From Arsukibacterium sp. MJ3 (lineage in GTDB: Bacteria; Pseudomonadota; Gammaproteobacteria; Enterobacterales; Alteromonadaceae): a stretch of 64,000 nucleotides of DNA. The notes under the pieces were generated by a model. The model had not been told where the DNA came from, made no database searches, and saw only the letters and a program-made list of their open reading frames with translations. The translations under genes were made by a program, and so were the position numbers. Each line of letters opens with the position of its first letter. Position 1 is the first letter of the stretch. Positions 35,869-44,098 of the stretch are shown one piece after another. Location of the stretch: assembly GCF_000987765.1 (NCBI RefSeq), contig NZ_LAHP01000012.1:1-64000 (forward strand), given 5' to 3'.

Positions 35869-38475
35869 ATGAATAAATATACTTTGTTGCTACTGGCTGG
35901 CGTCTATCTTTTAGTCGGTTGTAAAGCTGATATTAGTGTACAAGATGAAACAACAGACCCGGTTGCCCAAGAGTATCCACTTGCTTACGTAAGCAGGCCA
36001 TTATTAGACCAGGACGGTAATCCCTATCAAGCCAGCCTTACTGCACCAGAGCAATTTAACCCTGGTGCCAGCTTGATATTAAAGCAAAATGCGTTTGCTC
36101 AATCAGCTGAACGCGACTTACTGGCAGAACTATTTCCAAACAACGACTATGATGTGAAAGACTTAGTGGTATCGCCAGATGGTGACACATTGCTTTTTGC
36201 CTTACGCCCGCCAGCACTAGACGATGTTGATGACGAGCTGCAGCCTAGTTGGAGCCTCTGGCGCTTTAGTCGCACTAGCGATGCTGTTTCCCCACTAATT
36301 GCTGACCCGCTGATTGCTGAACAAGGCCATGATATTAATCCTGGCTTCTTAGCAGATGGCCGTATTGTGTTCAGTTCAAGCCGCCAGCAAAAAGCCCGGC
36401 AAATTTTATTAGATGAATTTAAACCACAATACAGTGGCCTGCATGAAGACTTGCAAGGGCCGGCCTTTAATTTGCATGTGATGAACGCCGACGGCACAGG
36501 CCTTACCCAAATTAGTTTTAATCTTAGTCATGATATTTATCCGGTTGTACTACCTGATGGCCATATTTTGTATAGCCGCTGGGATAACCAGAGCGACCGG
36601 AATATGTTTAATTGGTATCAAATGCGCCCAGATGGCTCTGAAAACCAGTTGGTTTATGGTTGGCATTCCCACCAAACCGGTCCGGCCAACAGCGTGGTAG
36701 AATTTGCCAAACCGCTGGTGCTGGCAAATGGCCAAGTTGCTACGCTGCTGCTGAACCGTCAGCAAACTGGGCTAAATACCATGCCGGTGCAAGTTGAATT
36801 GGCGCTGGCCAGTGACAATACACAGCCGCTTTATCAACAGGTGCTGAATTTACCGGCACAAACGGCGTTACTACCGTGGAATTTTGATAACTCTGCGCGG
36901 CCTGAGCCCGCAGGGTTAGTACAAAATGTCTTTGCGTTACAGGATGGCTCAGAGCGGTTTTTGGTAAGTTGGTCACCTTGCCGGGTAGAAGTGGCTGCTG
37001 TAATTACCGGATGTAACGAGATAAGTGATGCCAGCGCTTACCCGCTGGCCAGCCCACGATTTGGTTTGTGGTTATTTGATTTAGCTAAACAAACTCAGGT
37101 ACCGGTAAAACTGGGCGATAACGAGCTGCTATTAAGCGAAGCGGTAGTACTGCAGAATTATCCACGGCCGGCTTTTATTGAAGCTAACCCTGACGCGAAC
37201 CTTGAATTAGCTGAAAACGGCGAAGCGATCTTAGATATTCGCAGCGTTTACGACATAGGTGGTGAAGCGCTATTACCTTTAGCGCAGTTAGCGGATCCTA
37301 TGCAAACAACTGCTACCGATCGCCCCGTGCGTTATTTAAGCCTTATTCGCGGCGTACCCATTCCACCAGAAGAAGTACGGGAAGTGCCCAATTTTGCCTT
37401 TGGTGTTAATCGCCGGCAGTTAATGCGCGAATTAGTGGGGATTACCCCAGTGCAACCAGATGGTTCGGTACGGGTAAAAGTGCCAGCTAACGTGCCATTA
37501 GCTATTAGCTTATTAAATAGTGAAGGCCAGGCAATCTCAGCCCAGCATCAACAATGGATTACCCTGGCCCCAGGCGAAACCTTAAGTTGTAATGGTTGCC
37601 ATGCCAGTAATAACACCCGTGCCCATGGCCGGAAAAGCGGCGAATGGCCATCAATAAATCCAGGGCCAAGTTCGGCCATCAGCTCTTTTACCAATGCTAA
37701 CCCCTTATTGCCACCCAATGCGGGCGAGACCATGGCGCAAACACTGGCAAGGCTGCTGGGTGAGCCAACACTGAGTGCCGCATTAGATTATCAGGATATA
37801 TGGACTGATCCTGCGCTGCGTCAGCCCGACCCCGCAGAGTTGAACCAGTTTACTGATCTGACAAGCGAGGCACCGGTTGGTCTCGATTGTTTTGAACGCT
37901 GGCAGGCGGCGTGTCGGCTGCGAATTGATTATCCAACGCATGTTCAGCCGCTGTGGCAGCTAGACCGTCGGCAGTTTGACCCATTAACCAATGAACTTAT
38001 TCGCGATAATACCTGTGTTAGCTGTCATAGCCGGACCGATGCGGCGGCCAATGCGCAAGTGCCCGCGTCGCAGCTGGAATTAACGGCTCAGGCTTCAGAT
38101 ATTCAAGCTGAACACCTAACCAGCTACCGCGAACTGCTAAGCAATGACAATGAACAACAGCTGGTAGCTGGCGTATTGGTTGATCGGCTGGTGCAGGCGG
38201 TAGATGCTAATGGCAACCCGGTGTTTTTACGCGACGGTGCAGGCGAGTTGATTTTAGATGAAAATGGTCAGCCCATCCCGGTAATGGTTGCCGTTACTGT
38301 CCGTGCCAGCCTGCGGGCAGGCAATGCGCGAGCCAGCCAGGTGTTTTTTGAATTGTTTAGCCAGGGTGGTAGTCACCAGGGGTATTTAACGGCGGCCGAG
38401 TTGCGCTTGCTTAGCCACTGGTTGGATATGGGTGGCCAGTATTACAATTCACCGTTTGCTGTGGAGCCAGACTAA
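35869..38475 (+). CDS. Large exported lipoprotein with propeller-like repeats and two CxxCH heme sites (HzsA-related)
   Basis: 868 residues from ATG 35869, which gives the lipoprotein signal MNKYTLLLLAGVYLLVGC. The middle has PD40/TolB-like motifs (LVVSPDGDTLLFALR, GFLADGRIVFSSS, HVMNADGTGLTQIS, VVLPDGHILYSRWD), so part is probably a beta-propeller. Two c-type heme motifs follow: CNGCH at Cys574 and CVSCH at Cys716. The arrangement recalls proteins annotated as related to the hydrazine synthase alpha subunit; no hydrazine chemistry is implied. The last 150 residues include VDANGNPVFLRDGAGELILD, a strand-rich part. First gene of an 18-gene run; its stop touches the next start. Electron transfer at the outer membrane is an inference. 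Confidence 0.75.
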   Translation: MNKYTLLLLAGVYLLVGCKADISVQDETTDPVAQEYPLAYVSRPLLDQDGNPYQASLTAPEQFNPGASLILKQNAFAQSAERDLLAELFPNNDYDVKDLVVSPDGDTLLFALRPPALDDVDDELQPSWSLWRFSRTSDAVSPLIADPLIAEQGHDINPGFLADGRIVFSSSRQQKARQILLDEFKPQYSGLHEDLQGPAFNLHVMNADGTGLTQISFNLSHDIYPVVLPDGHILYSRWDNQSDRNMFNWYQMRPDGSENQLVYGWHSHQTGPANSVVEFAKPLVLANGQVATLLLNRQQTGLNTMPVQVELALASDNTQPLYQQVLNLPAQTALLPWNFDNSARPEPAGLVQNVFALQDGSERFLVSWSPCRVEVAAVITGCNEISDASAYPLASPRFGLWLFDLAKQTQVPVKLGDNELLLSEAVVLQNYPRPAFIEANPDANLELAENGEAILDIRSVYDIGGEALLPLAQLADPMQTTATDRPVRYLSLIRGVPIPPEEVREVPNFAFGVNRRQLMRELVGITPVQPDGSVRVKVPANVPLAISLLNSEGQAISAQHQQWITLAPGETLSCNGCHASNNTRAHGRKSGEWPSINPGPSSAISSFTNANPLLPPNAGETMAQTLARLLGEPTLSAALDYQDIWTDPALRQPDPAELNQFTDLTSEAPVGLDCFERWQAACRLRIDYPTHVQPLWQLDRRQFDPLTNELIRDNTCVSCHSRTDAAANAQVPASQLELTAQASDIQAEHLTSYRELLSNDNEQQLVAGVLVDRLVQAVDANGNPVFLRDGAGELILDENGQPIPVMVAVTVRASLRAGNARASQVFFELFSQGGSHQGYLTAAELRLLSHWLDMGGQYYNSPFAVEPD

Positions 38476-39189
38476 ATGCGGCTACTGCTTGTTATGTTGC
38501 TTGCATTATTGGCTTGGCCTGCGTTAGCGGAGCAAGTGGTAGTACAAAAAGATTTTGTTGATTTACGCACCGGGCCTGGCCGTGGTTATCCGGTGGTGCA
38601 AGTAGCGCTGAAGAACGACAGCTTGCAACTATTAAAACAACGAACTGGTTGGATAAAGGTGTTGTACCGGCAGCAAGAATTATGGCTGGATGATAGTGAA
38701 CTGGCCTTTTTGCATCCACCGGGGAGTGAAAAGAGTATAGCCAGTTTATGGCAGGCACAGCAAGGCTCAAGGCAATGGCAGCTTGGTTTGGCTGCCGGCG
38801 ATTTTGCCGGGAGCAGTTATTATCAGCTGAGCGCCAGTTACTTATTTTCTGATGTTGTGGCATTGGAGCTCAGTGTCGGTCAGGGCAGTGGTTTGCAAGC
38901 CAGCAGTCAGCAGTTATTGCTGCAATTAGGGTTAAGCCCTTGGCCGCACTGGCGCATTTCACCTTATTTTGCTGTCGGGGGCGGTGTATTGCTGACCCGG
39001 CCCCGCACGGTATTAGTGCAAACAGAAGAGCGGCGCAGCCCGCTGGCTACAGTAGAAATTGGTTTACATTATCCGTTAACCGAGCGGGTGCAAGCCGATG
39101 TTCGTTATCGGCGGGCATTGGTGGCTACCGATCGGGATATTAATGAAGAGACAACTACATGGTTAATTGGATTTCGCGTCGCATTTTAG
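38476..39189 (+). CDS. Periplasmic SH3 domain fused to an outer-membrane beta-barrel
   Basis: 237 residues. A signal peptide (MRLLLVMLLALLAWPALA) is followed by a bacterial SH3 domain (about 20-75: VDLRTGPGRGYPVVQVALKN, QRTGWIKVLYRQQELWL). Then comes an eight-stranded-barrel-like part (about 95-237) with alternating hydrophobic strands and the final residues GFRVAF, an aromatic C-terminus as in Bam-assembled proteins. SH3b domains often bind peptidoglycan, so the protein may tie the cell wall to the outer membrane. It overlaps the next gene by 31 bases. Similar small barrels occur in Myxococcus gliding clusters, but this is a resemblance only. Confidence 0.7.
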   Translation: MRLLLVMLLALLAWPALAEQVVVQKDFVDLRTGPGRGYPVVQVALKNDSLQLLKQRTGWIKVLYRQQELWLDDSELAFLHPPGSEKSIASLWQAQQGSRQWQLGLAAGDFAGSSYYQLSASYLFSDVVALELSVGQGSGLQASSQQLLLQLGLSPWPHWRISPYFAVGGGVLLTRPRTVLVQTEERRSPLATVEIGLHYPLTERVQADVRYRRALVATDRDINEETTTWLIGFRVAF

Positions 39190-39803
39190 TCAGTAGCTTA
39201 ATGCTACTGAGTTCGCAAGCCTTTGCTCAACAACAAACTGTTGGCGATGCTGCCCGGATTGAACCTGAAATAGCGCAATCGGCCGTAACGCCTGCGCAAT
39301 TAGATACTGAAAATGTTGTGATTGCCTTGCGTGGTGGTGCTATTGCCATAGAAGATTTTGGCAGCAGCGCTTTGGTAGCGCTGCAGTTAAGTTACCATAT
39401 AAACGAAGATTTCTATGTTAGTGCTGAGTATGCCCAGGCGAAAGCCGGCCTTACGTCATATGAGCGGTTAAGTGGCGTAGCGCCCCTGCTAACCGACAGC
39501 GAGCGCGAATGGCGCTATTACGGAGCAGAGCTTGGCTATGTCATGCTGCCAGGCCAAGTTTATCTTGGCCGCGATTACGCCATTAATACCGGTTGGTCAC
39601 TGTTTGCAGGGGCGGGTAATGTCGATTTTGCCGGTGACAAAGTATTCGCGGTTAAAGTTGGTAGTCAGTTACGGTTATACCTTACCGACTGGTTGGCACT
39701 TGATTTGGTGGTTAATGATTATGTATTTGAAACCACTATTTTAGCGGAAAGTAAAACCACTCATAACCTTAATGTGGCATTGGGTGTTGCTGTTTATTTT
39801 TAA
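39159..39803 (+). CDS. Small outer-membrane beta-barrel protein
   Basis: 214 residues with a signal peptide (VSSLMLLSSQAFA, cleavage near residue 23). The barrel part has VVIALRGGAIAIEDFGSSAL, LQLSYHINEDFYVSAEYAQA, WRYYGAELGYVML, WSLFAGAGNVDFAG and ends LGVAVYF with a terminal Phe. It fits the 'outer membrane beta-barrel domain' family first defined in myxobacteria and some other proteobacteria (OMP_myx_plus type); this assignment is from memory of its pattern. It overlaps the gene before and is followed 16 bases later by the thioredoxin gene. Confidence 0.7.
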   Translation: MVNWISRRILVSSLMLLSSQAFAQQQTVGDAARIEPEIAQSAVTPAQLDTENVVIALRGGAIAIEDFGSSALVALQLSYHINEDFYVSAEYAQAKAGLTSYERLSGVAPLLTDSEREWRYYGAELGYVMLPGQVYLGRDYAINTGWSLFAGAGNVDFAGDKVFAVKVGSQLRLYLTDWLALDLVVNDYVFETTILAESKTTHNLNVALGVAVYF

Positions 39804-39819
39804 CTGATGGGAAAGTTGT

Positions 39820-40329
39820 ATGAAAACACTGTTATTAAGTATGTTGTTAACTGTGCTGCCATTAAGTGCCCAAAGTGCTAGTAGCATCGACCAGAACCCG
39901 GCCGGGCAGCAGTCAATGGCACCCGATTTTACGCTGAAAGCCCTAACGGGCGTTAATTTACGCCTGGCAGAGCAGCGCGGTGACATTATTGTTCTCAATT
40001 TTTGGGCTAGCTGGTGTGGCCCTTGCTTGCAGGAGATGCCAGCACTGGATAAATTAGCCAGTAAATATCAGCCGTTAGGGGTGCAGGTGTGGGGCGTAAA
40101 TGTTGAAGCTGACAGTAGCGCTGCACAAAAATATTTGAACAAAACCCGGGTTGAATTTCCGATATTATTTGATACCGAAAATAGTGTGTCCGAGCGCTAT
40201 CAGGTTCAGGCTATGCCAACCACGGTCATTATTGATAAAGATGGCCGGGTGCATAGTGTCCACCGTGGTTATAAACCGGGTTATGAGCAAAAGTATGAAA
40301 ACGATATTAAAACCCTGCTGCGCAATTAA
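39820..40329 (+). CDS. TlpA-like exported thioredoxin-fold protein
   Basis: 169 residues. A signal peptide (MKTLLLSMLLTVLPLSAQSA) is followed by the TlpA/ResA domain: APDFTLKALTGVNLRLAEQR, NFWASWCGPCLQEMPAL with the redox motif W-C-G-P-C, and VQAMPTTVIIDKDGRV with the cis-Pro. Such proteins reduce disulfides in the periplasm, including heme-site cysteines before heme attachment. The next gene encodes a lipoprotein with a Cys-x-Cys tail, and three operon proteins have CxxCH sites, so it has obvious local substrates. It overlaps the next frame by 35 bases. Confidence 0.9.
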   Translation: MKTLLLSMLLTVLPLSAQSASSIDQNPAGQQSMAPDFTLKALTGVNLRLAEQRGDIIVLNFWASWCGPCLQEMPALDKLASKYQPLGVQVWGVNVEADSSAAQKYLNKTRVEFPILFDTENSVSERYQVQAMPTTVIIDKDGRVHSVHRGYKPGYEQKYENDIKTLLRN

Positions 40330-40543
40330 GCTGCTGGCAGCCTGTTTGGTTATGTTAAGCCTTTCTGGCTGTGCCAGTATTGAGCCTTGGGTTAAGCCAT
40401 ATCAACGGGCCGAGCTGGCTGATCCCATTATGGCGTTTGGCCGACATCCGGTTGCGCTGCAGCACAGTGCTCACGTGCGTGATTCACGCGAAGCCGCCAA
40501 AGGTGCCGATGGTAGTGGTGGGGGCGGTTGTGGCTGTAATTAA
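40295..40543 (+). CDS. DUF4266-like lipoprotein with a glycine-rich Cys-Gly-Cys tail
   Basis: 82 residues. MKTILKPCCAIKLLAACLVM followed by LSLSGCAS is a lipoprotein signal (lipobox L-S-G-C). The mature part is short: IEPWVKPYQRAELADPIMAF, then SREAAKGADGSGGGGCGCN at the very end. This order (W-V-x-P-Y-E/Q-R-x-x-L-A-D-P-x-M, then S-R-E-x-x-x-G, then G-G-G-C-G-C-N) is that of DUF4266. DUF4266 genes commonly stand with a TlpA gene and a DUF3570 gene, exactly as here. The function is unknown; the invariant tail invites thoughts of metal binding or covalent modification. ATG 40295 lies inside the tlpA-like gene, and the stop lies inside the following one. Confidence 0.85.
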   Translation: MKTILKPCCAIKLLAACLVMLSLSGCASIEPWVKPYQRAELADPIMAFGRHPVALQHSAHVRDSREAAKGADGSGGGGCGCN

Positions 40544-41681
40544 TCGCACTGTTTTGTTACTGCTTGCACTGCTGTGTGCGCTACTTGCCAGTAGTCCGTT
40601 GTTAGCGGCAGTGTTACCTGATAACCGGATCGATCTGATGCAACACAGTTATCAGGGCGGAGGTGTATCGATAGATGGCCCGGCGCTGATGCTACGTAGT
40701 AAAATTGGTAACCAGGTGTCGGTATCCGGGTTTTATTATGTGGATACCGTTTCAGGGGCATCAATTGATGTTGTGGCCACCGCATCGGCCTACACTGAAA
40801 CGCGGATAGAAAGCCGGGTGGGTATAGAGTACTTGACTGGAAATAGTATTTTATCCGTGAATTATGCGCAGAGCGACGAAAACGATTACAACGCTAAATC
40901 TATTTCCTTTGGTATTGCGCATGATACGTTTGGCGGAATGACGACCTTGAGCCTGAATACGTCCTTGGGTAATGATGAGGTTGGTCGCAATGGTGATGAA
41001 AGCTTTAGTGAGCAGTTACGCCGTTACAGTTATAGTCTGGGGATCACTCAGGTTTTATCAACGCGTTGGATCAGTGCGCTTAATATTGAAGTTGATATGG
41101 AACAGGGGTTTTTAAATAACCCTTATCGCAGTATTCGTTACCGCGATCCACTGGCAGAGCTTGGTTATGCTTATCAATTTGAGGTATACCCCTCTACCCG
41201 CAACACCTTTGCGCTGGGTTTAGTTAATAAATTTTACCTGCCTTACCGGGCCGCGATTACTGCGTCACTGCGCCATTATCAGGATAGCTGGGATGTTCAG
41301 GCTTTTGATGCTGAAATAGAATATGTGCATCCATTAGGAGAGCGTTGGGTAGTAGATAGCCATGTCCGTTGGTATCAGCAGGGGCAAGCGTCGTTCTACC
41401 GTGATTTGTTTGACTTTGCCAGCCAACAAAATTTTATGGCACGCGATAAAGAGCTGAGTGACTTTACTAATATTAGCCTTGGCATTGGTGCCAGTTACCG
41501 TTTTGCCCGTTGGTCTTGGTGGCCAGCGGCAAAACCAGAGCTAAATTTGGAATGGGACCACATTCGCTTTAATTATAATAATTTTCGTGACGTTACCCTG
41601 GCCGACACTGACGTTGGCACCGAGCCTTTATACCGGTTAACTGCCAACGTGTACCGGGCCTTTTTCAGTGTTTATTTTTAA
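40509..41681 (+). CDS. DUF3570-like outer-membrane beta-barrel protein
   Basis: About 390 residues. The frame is open from 40371, but a signal peptide (INRTVLLLLALLCALLASSP, cleavage near LLA-A) appears only if it starts near ATG 40509 or GTG 40530, both within the DUF4266 gene. The mature part has many amphipathic strands and the DUF3570 feature of a start D-R-x-D-x-x-x-H-x-Y-x-x-G-G-V-x-x-x-G-P-A-L (DNRIDLMQHSYQGGGVSIDG) and an end RAFFSVYF with terminal Phe. It should be a barrel of roughly 16 strands. The usual trio TlpA-DUF4266-DUF3570 is complete here; the function is not known. Confidence 0.85.
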   Translation: MVVVGAVVAVINRTVLLLLALLCALLASSPLLAAVLPDNRIDLMQHSYQGGGVSIDGPALMLRSKIGNQVSVSGFYYVDTVSGASIDVVATASAYTETRIESRVGIEYLTGNSILSVNYAQSDENDYNAKSISFGIAHDTFGGMTTLSLNTSLGNDEVGRNGDESFSEQLRRYSYSLGITQVLSTRWISALNIEVDMEQGFLNNPYRSIRYRDPLAELGYAYQFEVYPSTRNTFALGLVNKFYLPYRAAITASLRHYQDSWDVQAFDAEIEYVHPLGERWVVDSHVRWYQQGQASFYRDLFDFASQQNFMARDKELSDFTNISLGIGASYRFARWSWWPAAKPELNLEWDHIRFNYNNFRDVTLADTDVGTEPLYRLTANVYRAFFSVYF

Positions 41682-41693
41682 CGAGGTTACGCC

Positions 41694-42227
41694 ATGACAT
41701 ATCCGGTATTTTTATCCCTAATCACTGGTGTGCTGTTGCTCGTTGCAACACCCATTGCGCTTGCTGCTCCTGAGCAACAGCCTGCAGAGCAACAACTTGA
41801 GCAGTTAAAGCAGCAAGCGATTGCCCTAAACCGCGAATTGTTTTTGCTGGAAGAAGAATTATTGTTTCCACCACAAACGCAGCTGGCGGTATTTGTTTCA
41901 GTTGATGCCGGCAAGTTTTTTACCTTAGACAGCATTCAATTAAAATTAAACGATAAGGCGGTGACGGCGCATTTGTATACCGGGGCTGAGCTGGCTGGCT
42001 TGCTGCGCGGTGCAGTGCAACCTTTATATAAAGGTAACATTCGGGCCGGAGAACACACGCTTACTGCGGTATTCGTTGGTAAGGGGCCTGATGATCGCGA
42101 TTATCGTCGCGCGGTAAGTTATCGCTTCAGCAAAACAGATGAACCGGTATTGCTGGAATTAAAAGTATCTGACAGCAGCGCTAATTACCAACCAGAATTT
42201 AGCGTAGCAGCATGGTCCGACAACTGA
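41694..42227 (+). CDS. Exported protein of unknown function with N-terminal coiled coil
   Basis: 177 residues. A signal peptide (FLSLITGVLLLVATPIALAA) is followed by a Gln-rich coiled coil (EQQPAEQQLEQLKQQAIALN, EELL) and a beta-rich domain (QLAVFVSVDAGKFFTLDSIQ, LNDKAVTAHLYTG, GNIRAGEHTLTAVFVGKGPD). The latter resembles a carbohydrate- or PEGA-like beta sandwich, but I do not recognise the family. It overlaps the first TPR gene by 16 bases, so coupling with the TPR proteins is likely. Confidence 0.6.
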   Translation: MTYPVFLSLITGVLLLVATPIALAAPEQQPAEQQLEQLKQQAIALNRELFLLEEELLFPPQTQLAVFVSVDAGKFFTLDSIQLKLNDKAVTAHLYTGAELAGLLRGAVQPLYKGNIRAGEHTLTAVFVGKGPDDRDYRRAVSYRFSKTDEPVLLELKVSDSSANYQPEFSVAAWSDN

Positions 42228-44098
42228 AGACCGCGCTGATGCGCCATATAGCGGTACTGTCGGCAATGTCGGCACTGTTTGCGCTGAGTATGATGCCCTT
42301 TGCGGTGGCCGCTGAGCCATTGCTGCGCACCGAGCAGCAGTACCGGCTGGCCGCCTGGCATTTTTATCAGGATGATTACTATCAGGCGCTGTTGCAATTG
42401 GCGTTAGCACCAGAAAATTCTGCCAAAGCCAGTTTATTACAAGCTGGCTTGCTATTGCAGCTGGATATGCCCGCGGCCACCGCTAGCTTATTACAACGTT
42501 TATTAGATGATCACACCCTCAGTGGCCAGTTACCGGTACAATTGCGTAACGTGGCATTATTGCAGTTCGCCCGTTTTCAATATGAGCAGCAGCATAACCA
42601 GCAAGCGCGTTATTATTTGCAACAACTAAGCTTGCCGCTAAACGAGTTGGCGGGTGAAGCTGAGCTATTAACACAAATGCTGCGCTGGCCAGAACTGTCC
42701 CCTGTCGATTCACAAGTATTTAGCCGGTTAGCCGGGCAAAGCCAGTTACCGTATGTGGTGATTAACCAGATCTTGACTTTGCGTCAGCAGCAGCAACCGC
42801 TGCCAGCATTACAGCTATTGACTAAACTTAGCCAGCAACTGCAAGTTAATGCTGAGCCCGGCTTCTGGCTGGCATTGTTTCACTTTCGAGCGGCATCGCC
42901 GTTACTTAGCGATAGCACCGAGCGCCAGGCTCTGGCCGATTATTTACAGTTGCTCAAAGCGGGTTTATTAGTTGATCAACTGCAATGGGCTAATGCGCAA
43001 CAGGTATTAAGTGAATTTGCCAGCAACAGCGTGTTAACGCTGTCTGCTATGACACTTTATCGGGACGTGCTGAGCGAAAACCGGCAAATTCCCAGTTTAT
43101 TAGCGGTATTGCAACAACTGATTGTGCGTTTTCCTTATGCCTCTGCTGGCTGGCTGGCGGCACATCAATTAGGAGAGCAGTTTGAACGGGCGCTGGCGCC
43201 ACAAGACGCGCTGACCGCTTACCGCTGGGCCGACCACTATTATCAGCAGCAGTTAACCGATAATACCGCCTATGCTGTGCCGTTATCTGCTGCGCAATTA
43301 GCCAAACCCGATGGCTTGTCAGCTTGGCAGCATTATCAGTTGCGCCAGCAAAGCCAGTTGTTTCAACTGAGACGCCAGTTAGCCGCATTGCAGCAGCTGC
43401 AGCAATTACAACAGCAACGTCAGGCACGTATGGCAAACCTGGCTGAGGTGGTTGCCACTAAATTGGCGCAACAACACTATTTATTGGCGAGCGCCTTACC
43501 TGAACTTGGTACCAAACAACATGCGTTGCAACAGCAGGTTAAGCAATTGCATATAATAATGCGCAAGGCGGCCGATGAGCCGATGGCGCAATTGCTGTGG
43601 CAGGGTGAGGCTGAGCAACACTTTGCGCAGCTGCAGCAACTGTTAGTACGTGCTGAAGGTCGGGTGGCGTCGTTAACCGCTGCAGGTCGTGACGTCAGTC
43701 AGGTTAAGCAACGCTTGGGGCGTTTGCGTGGCATTTTGCAATGGCACTATCAGCAGTCTGCCGCCGATAGGCGTTGGCAGTTTAGTCAACAGCAACAGCA
43801 ACTGACGGCAACGCTTAGTACCATTAATGCCGCATTGAAGCGATTAGCCACGCTGGATGGAAAAACCGAGCGTTTGCTGGCTCAACAACAACAACTGGAA
43901 CTAACTGCGGCGCGTGAAAACCAGTTTAGTGCTGATTTAGCCGCTCAGCAGCAACAATTGGTCGCCGAGCTTAACCGTGGTCTGCAGCAATTACGCTTAA
44001 GTGAGCGTGAGCAATTGTTAGCGCTGCAGAAATTGAACACTCAGGCAATTGCCCGGGTTATGGAGCAATTATTGCTTACCTCGCAGGAGGGCCAATAA
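42212..44098 (+). CDS. Exported TPR protein (Gln-rich) with long C-terminal coiled coil
   Basis: 628 residues. The signal peptide ends near residue 34 (PFAVAAEPLLRTEQ). The first 370 residues are TPR-like helical pairs (LAAWHFYQDDYYQALLQLAL, LLQAGLLLQLDMPAATASLL, FARFQYEQQHNQQARYYLQQ). From about 380 the chain is a Gln-rich coiled coil (LAALQQLQQLQQQRQARMAN, then ATLSTINAALKRLATLDGKT). Such proteins scaffold complexes in the periplasm. It is followed without gap by the second TPR gene. Its place before the TolQ-TolR-TonB genes parallels the TPR proteins of Agl-Glt clusters. Confidence 0.75.
   Translation: MVRQLKTALMRHIAVLSAMSALFALSMMPFAVAAEPLLRTEQQYRLAAWHFYQDDYYQALLQLALAPENSAKASLLQAGLLLQLDMPAATASLLQRLLDDHTLSGQLPVQLRNVALLQFARFQYEQQHNQQARYYLQQLSLPLNELAGEAELLTQMLRWPELSPVDSQVFSRLAGQSQLPYVVINQILTLRQQQQPLPALQLLTKLSQQLQVNAEPGFWLALFHFRAASPLLSDSTERQALADYLQLLKAGLLVDQLQWANAQQVLSEFASNSVLTLSAMTLYRDVLSENRQIPSLLAVLQQLIVRFPYASAGWLAAHQLGEQFERALAPQDALTAYRWADHYYQQQLTDNTAYAVPLSAAQLAKPDGLSAWQHYQLRQQSQLFQLRRQLAALQQLQQLQQQRQARMANLAEVVATKLAQQHYLLASALPELGTKQHALQQQVKQLHIIMRKAADEPMAQLLWQGEAEQHFAQLQQLLVRAEGRVASLTAAGRDVSQVKQRLGRLRGILQWHYQQSAADRRWQFSQQQQQLTATLSTINAALKRLATLDGKTERLLAQQQQLELTAARENQFSADLAAQQQQLVAELNRGLQQLRLSEREQLLALQKLNTQAIARVMEQLLLTSQEGQ

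Noticed and set aside
35869..38475. Hydrazine synthase (anammox) subunit
   Set aside because: Only a loose likeness to HzsA-related proteins (propeller-like motifs and CxxCH). No other anammox gene is present and the setting is an envelope operon.
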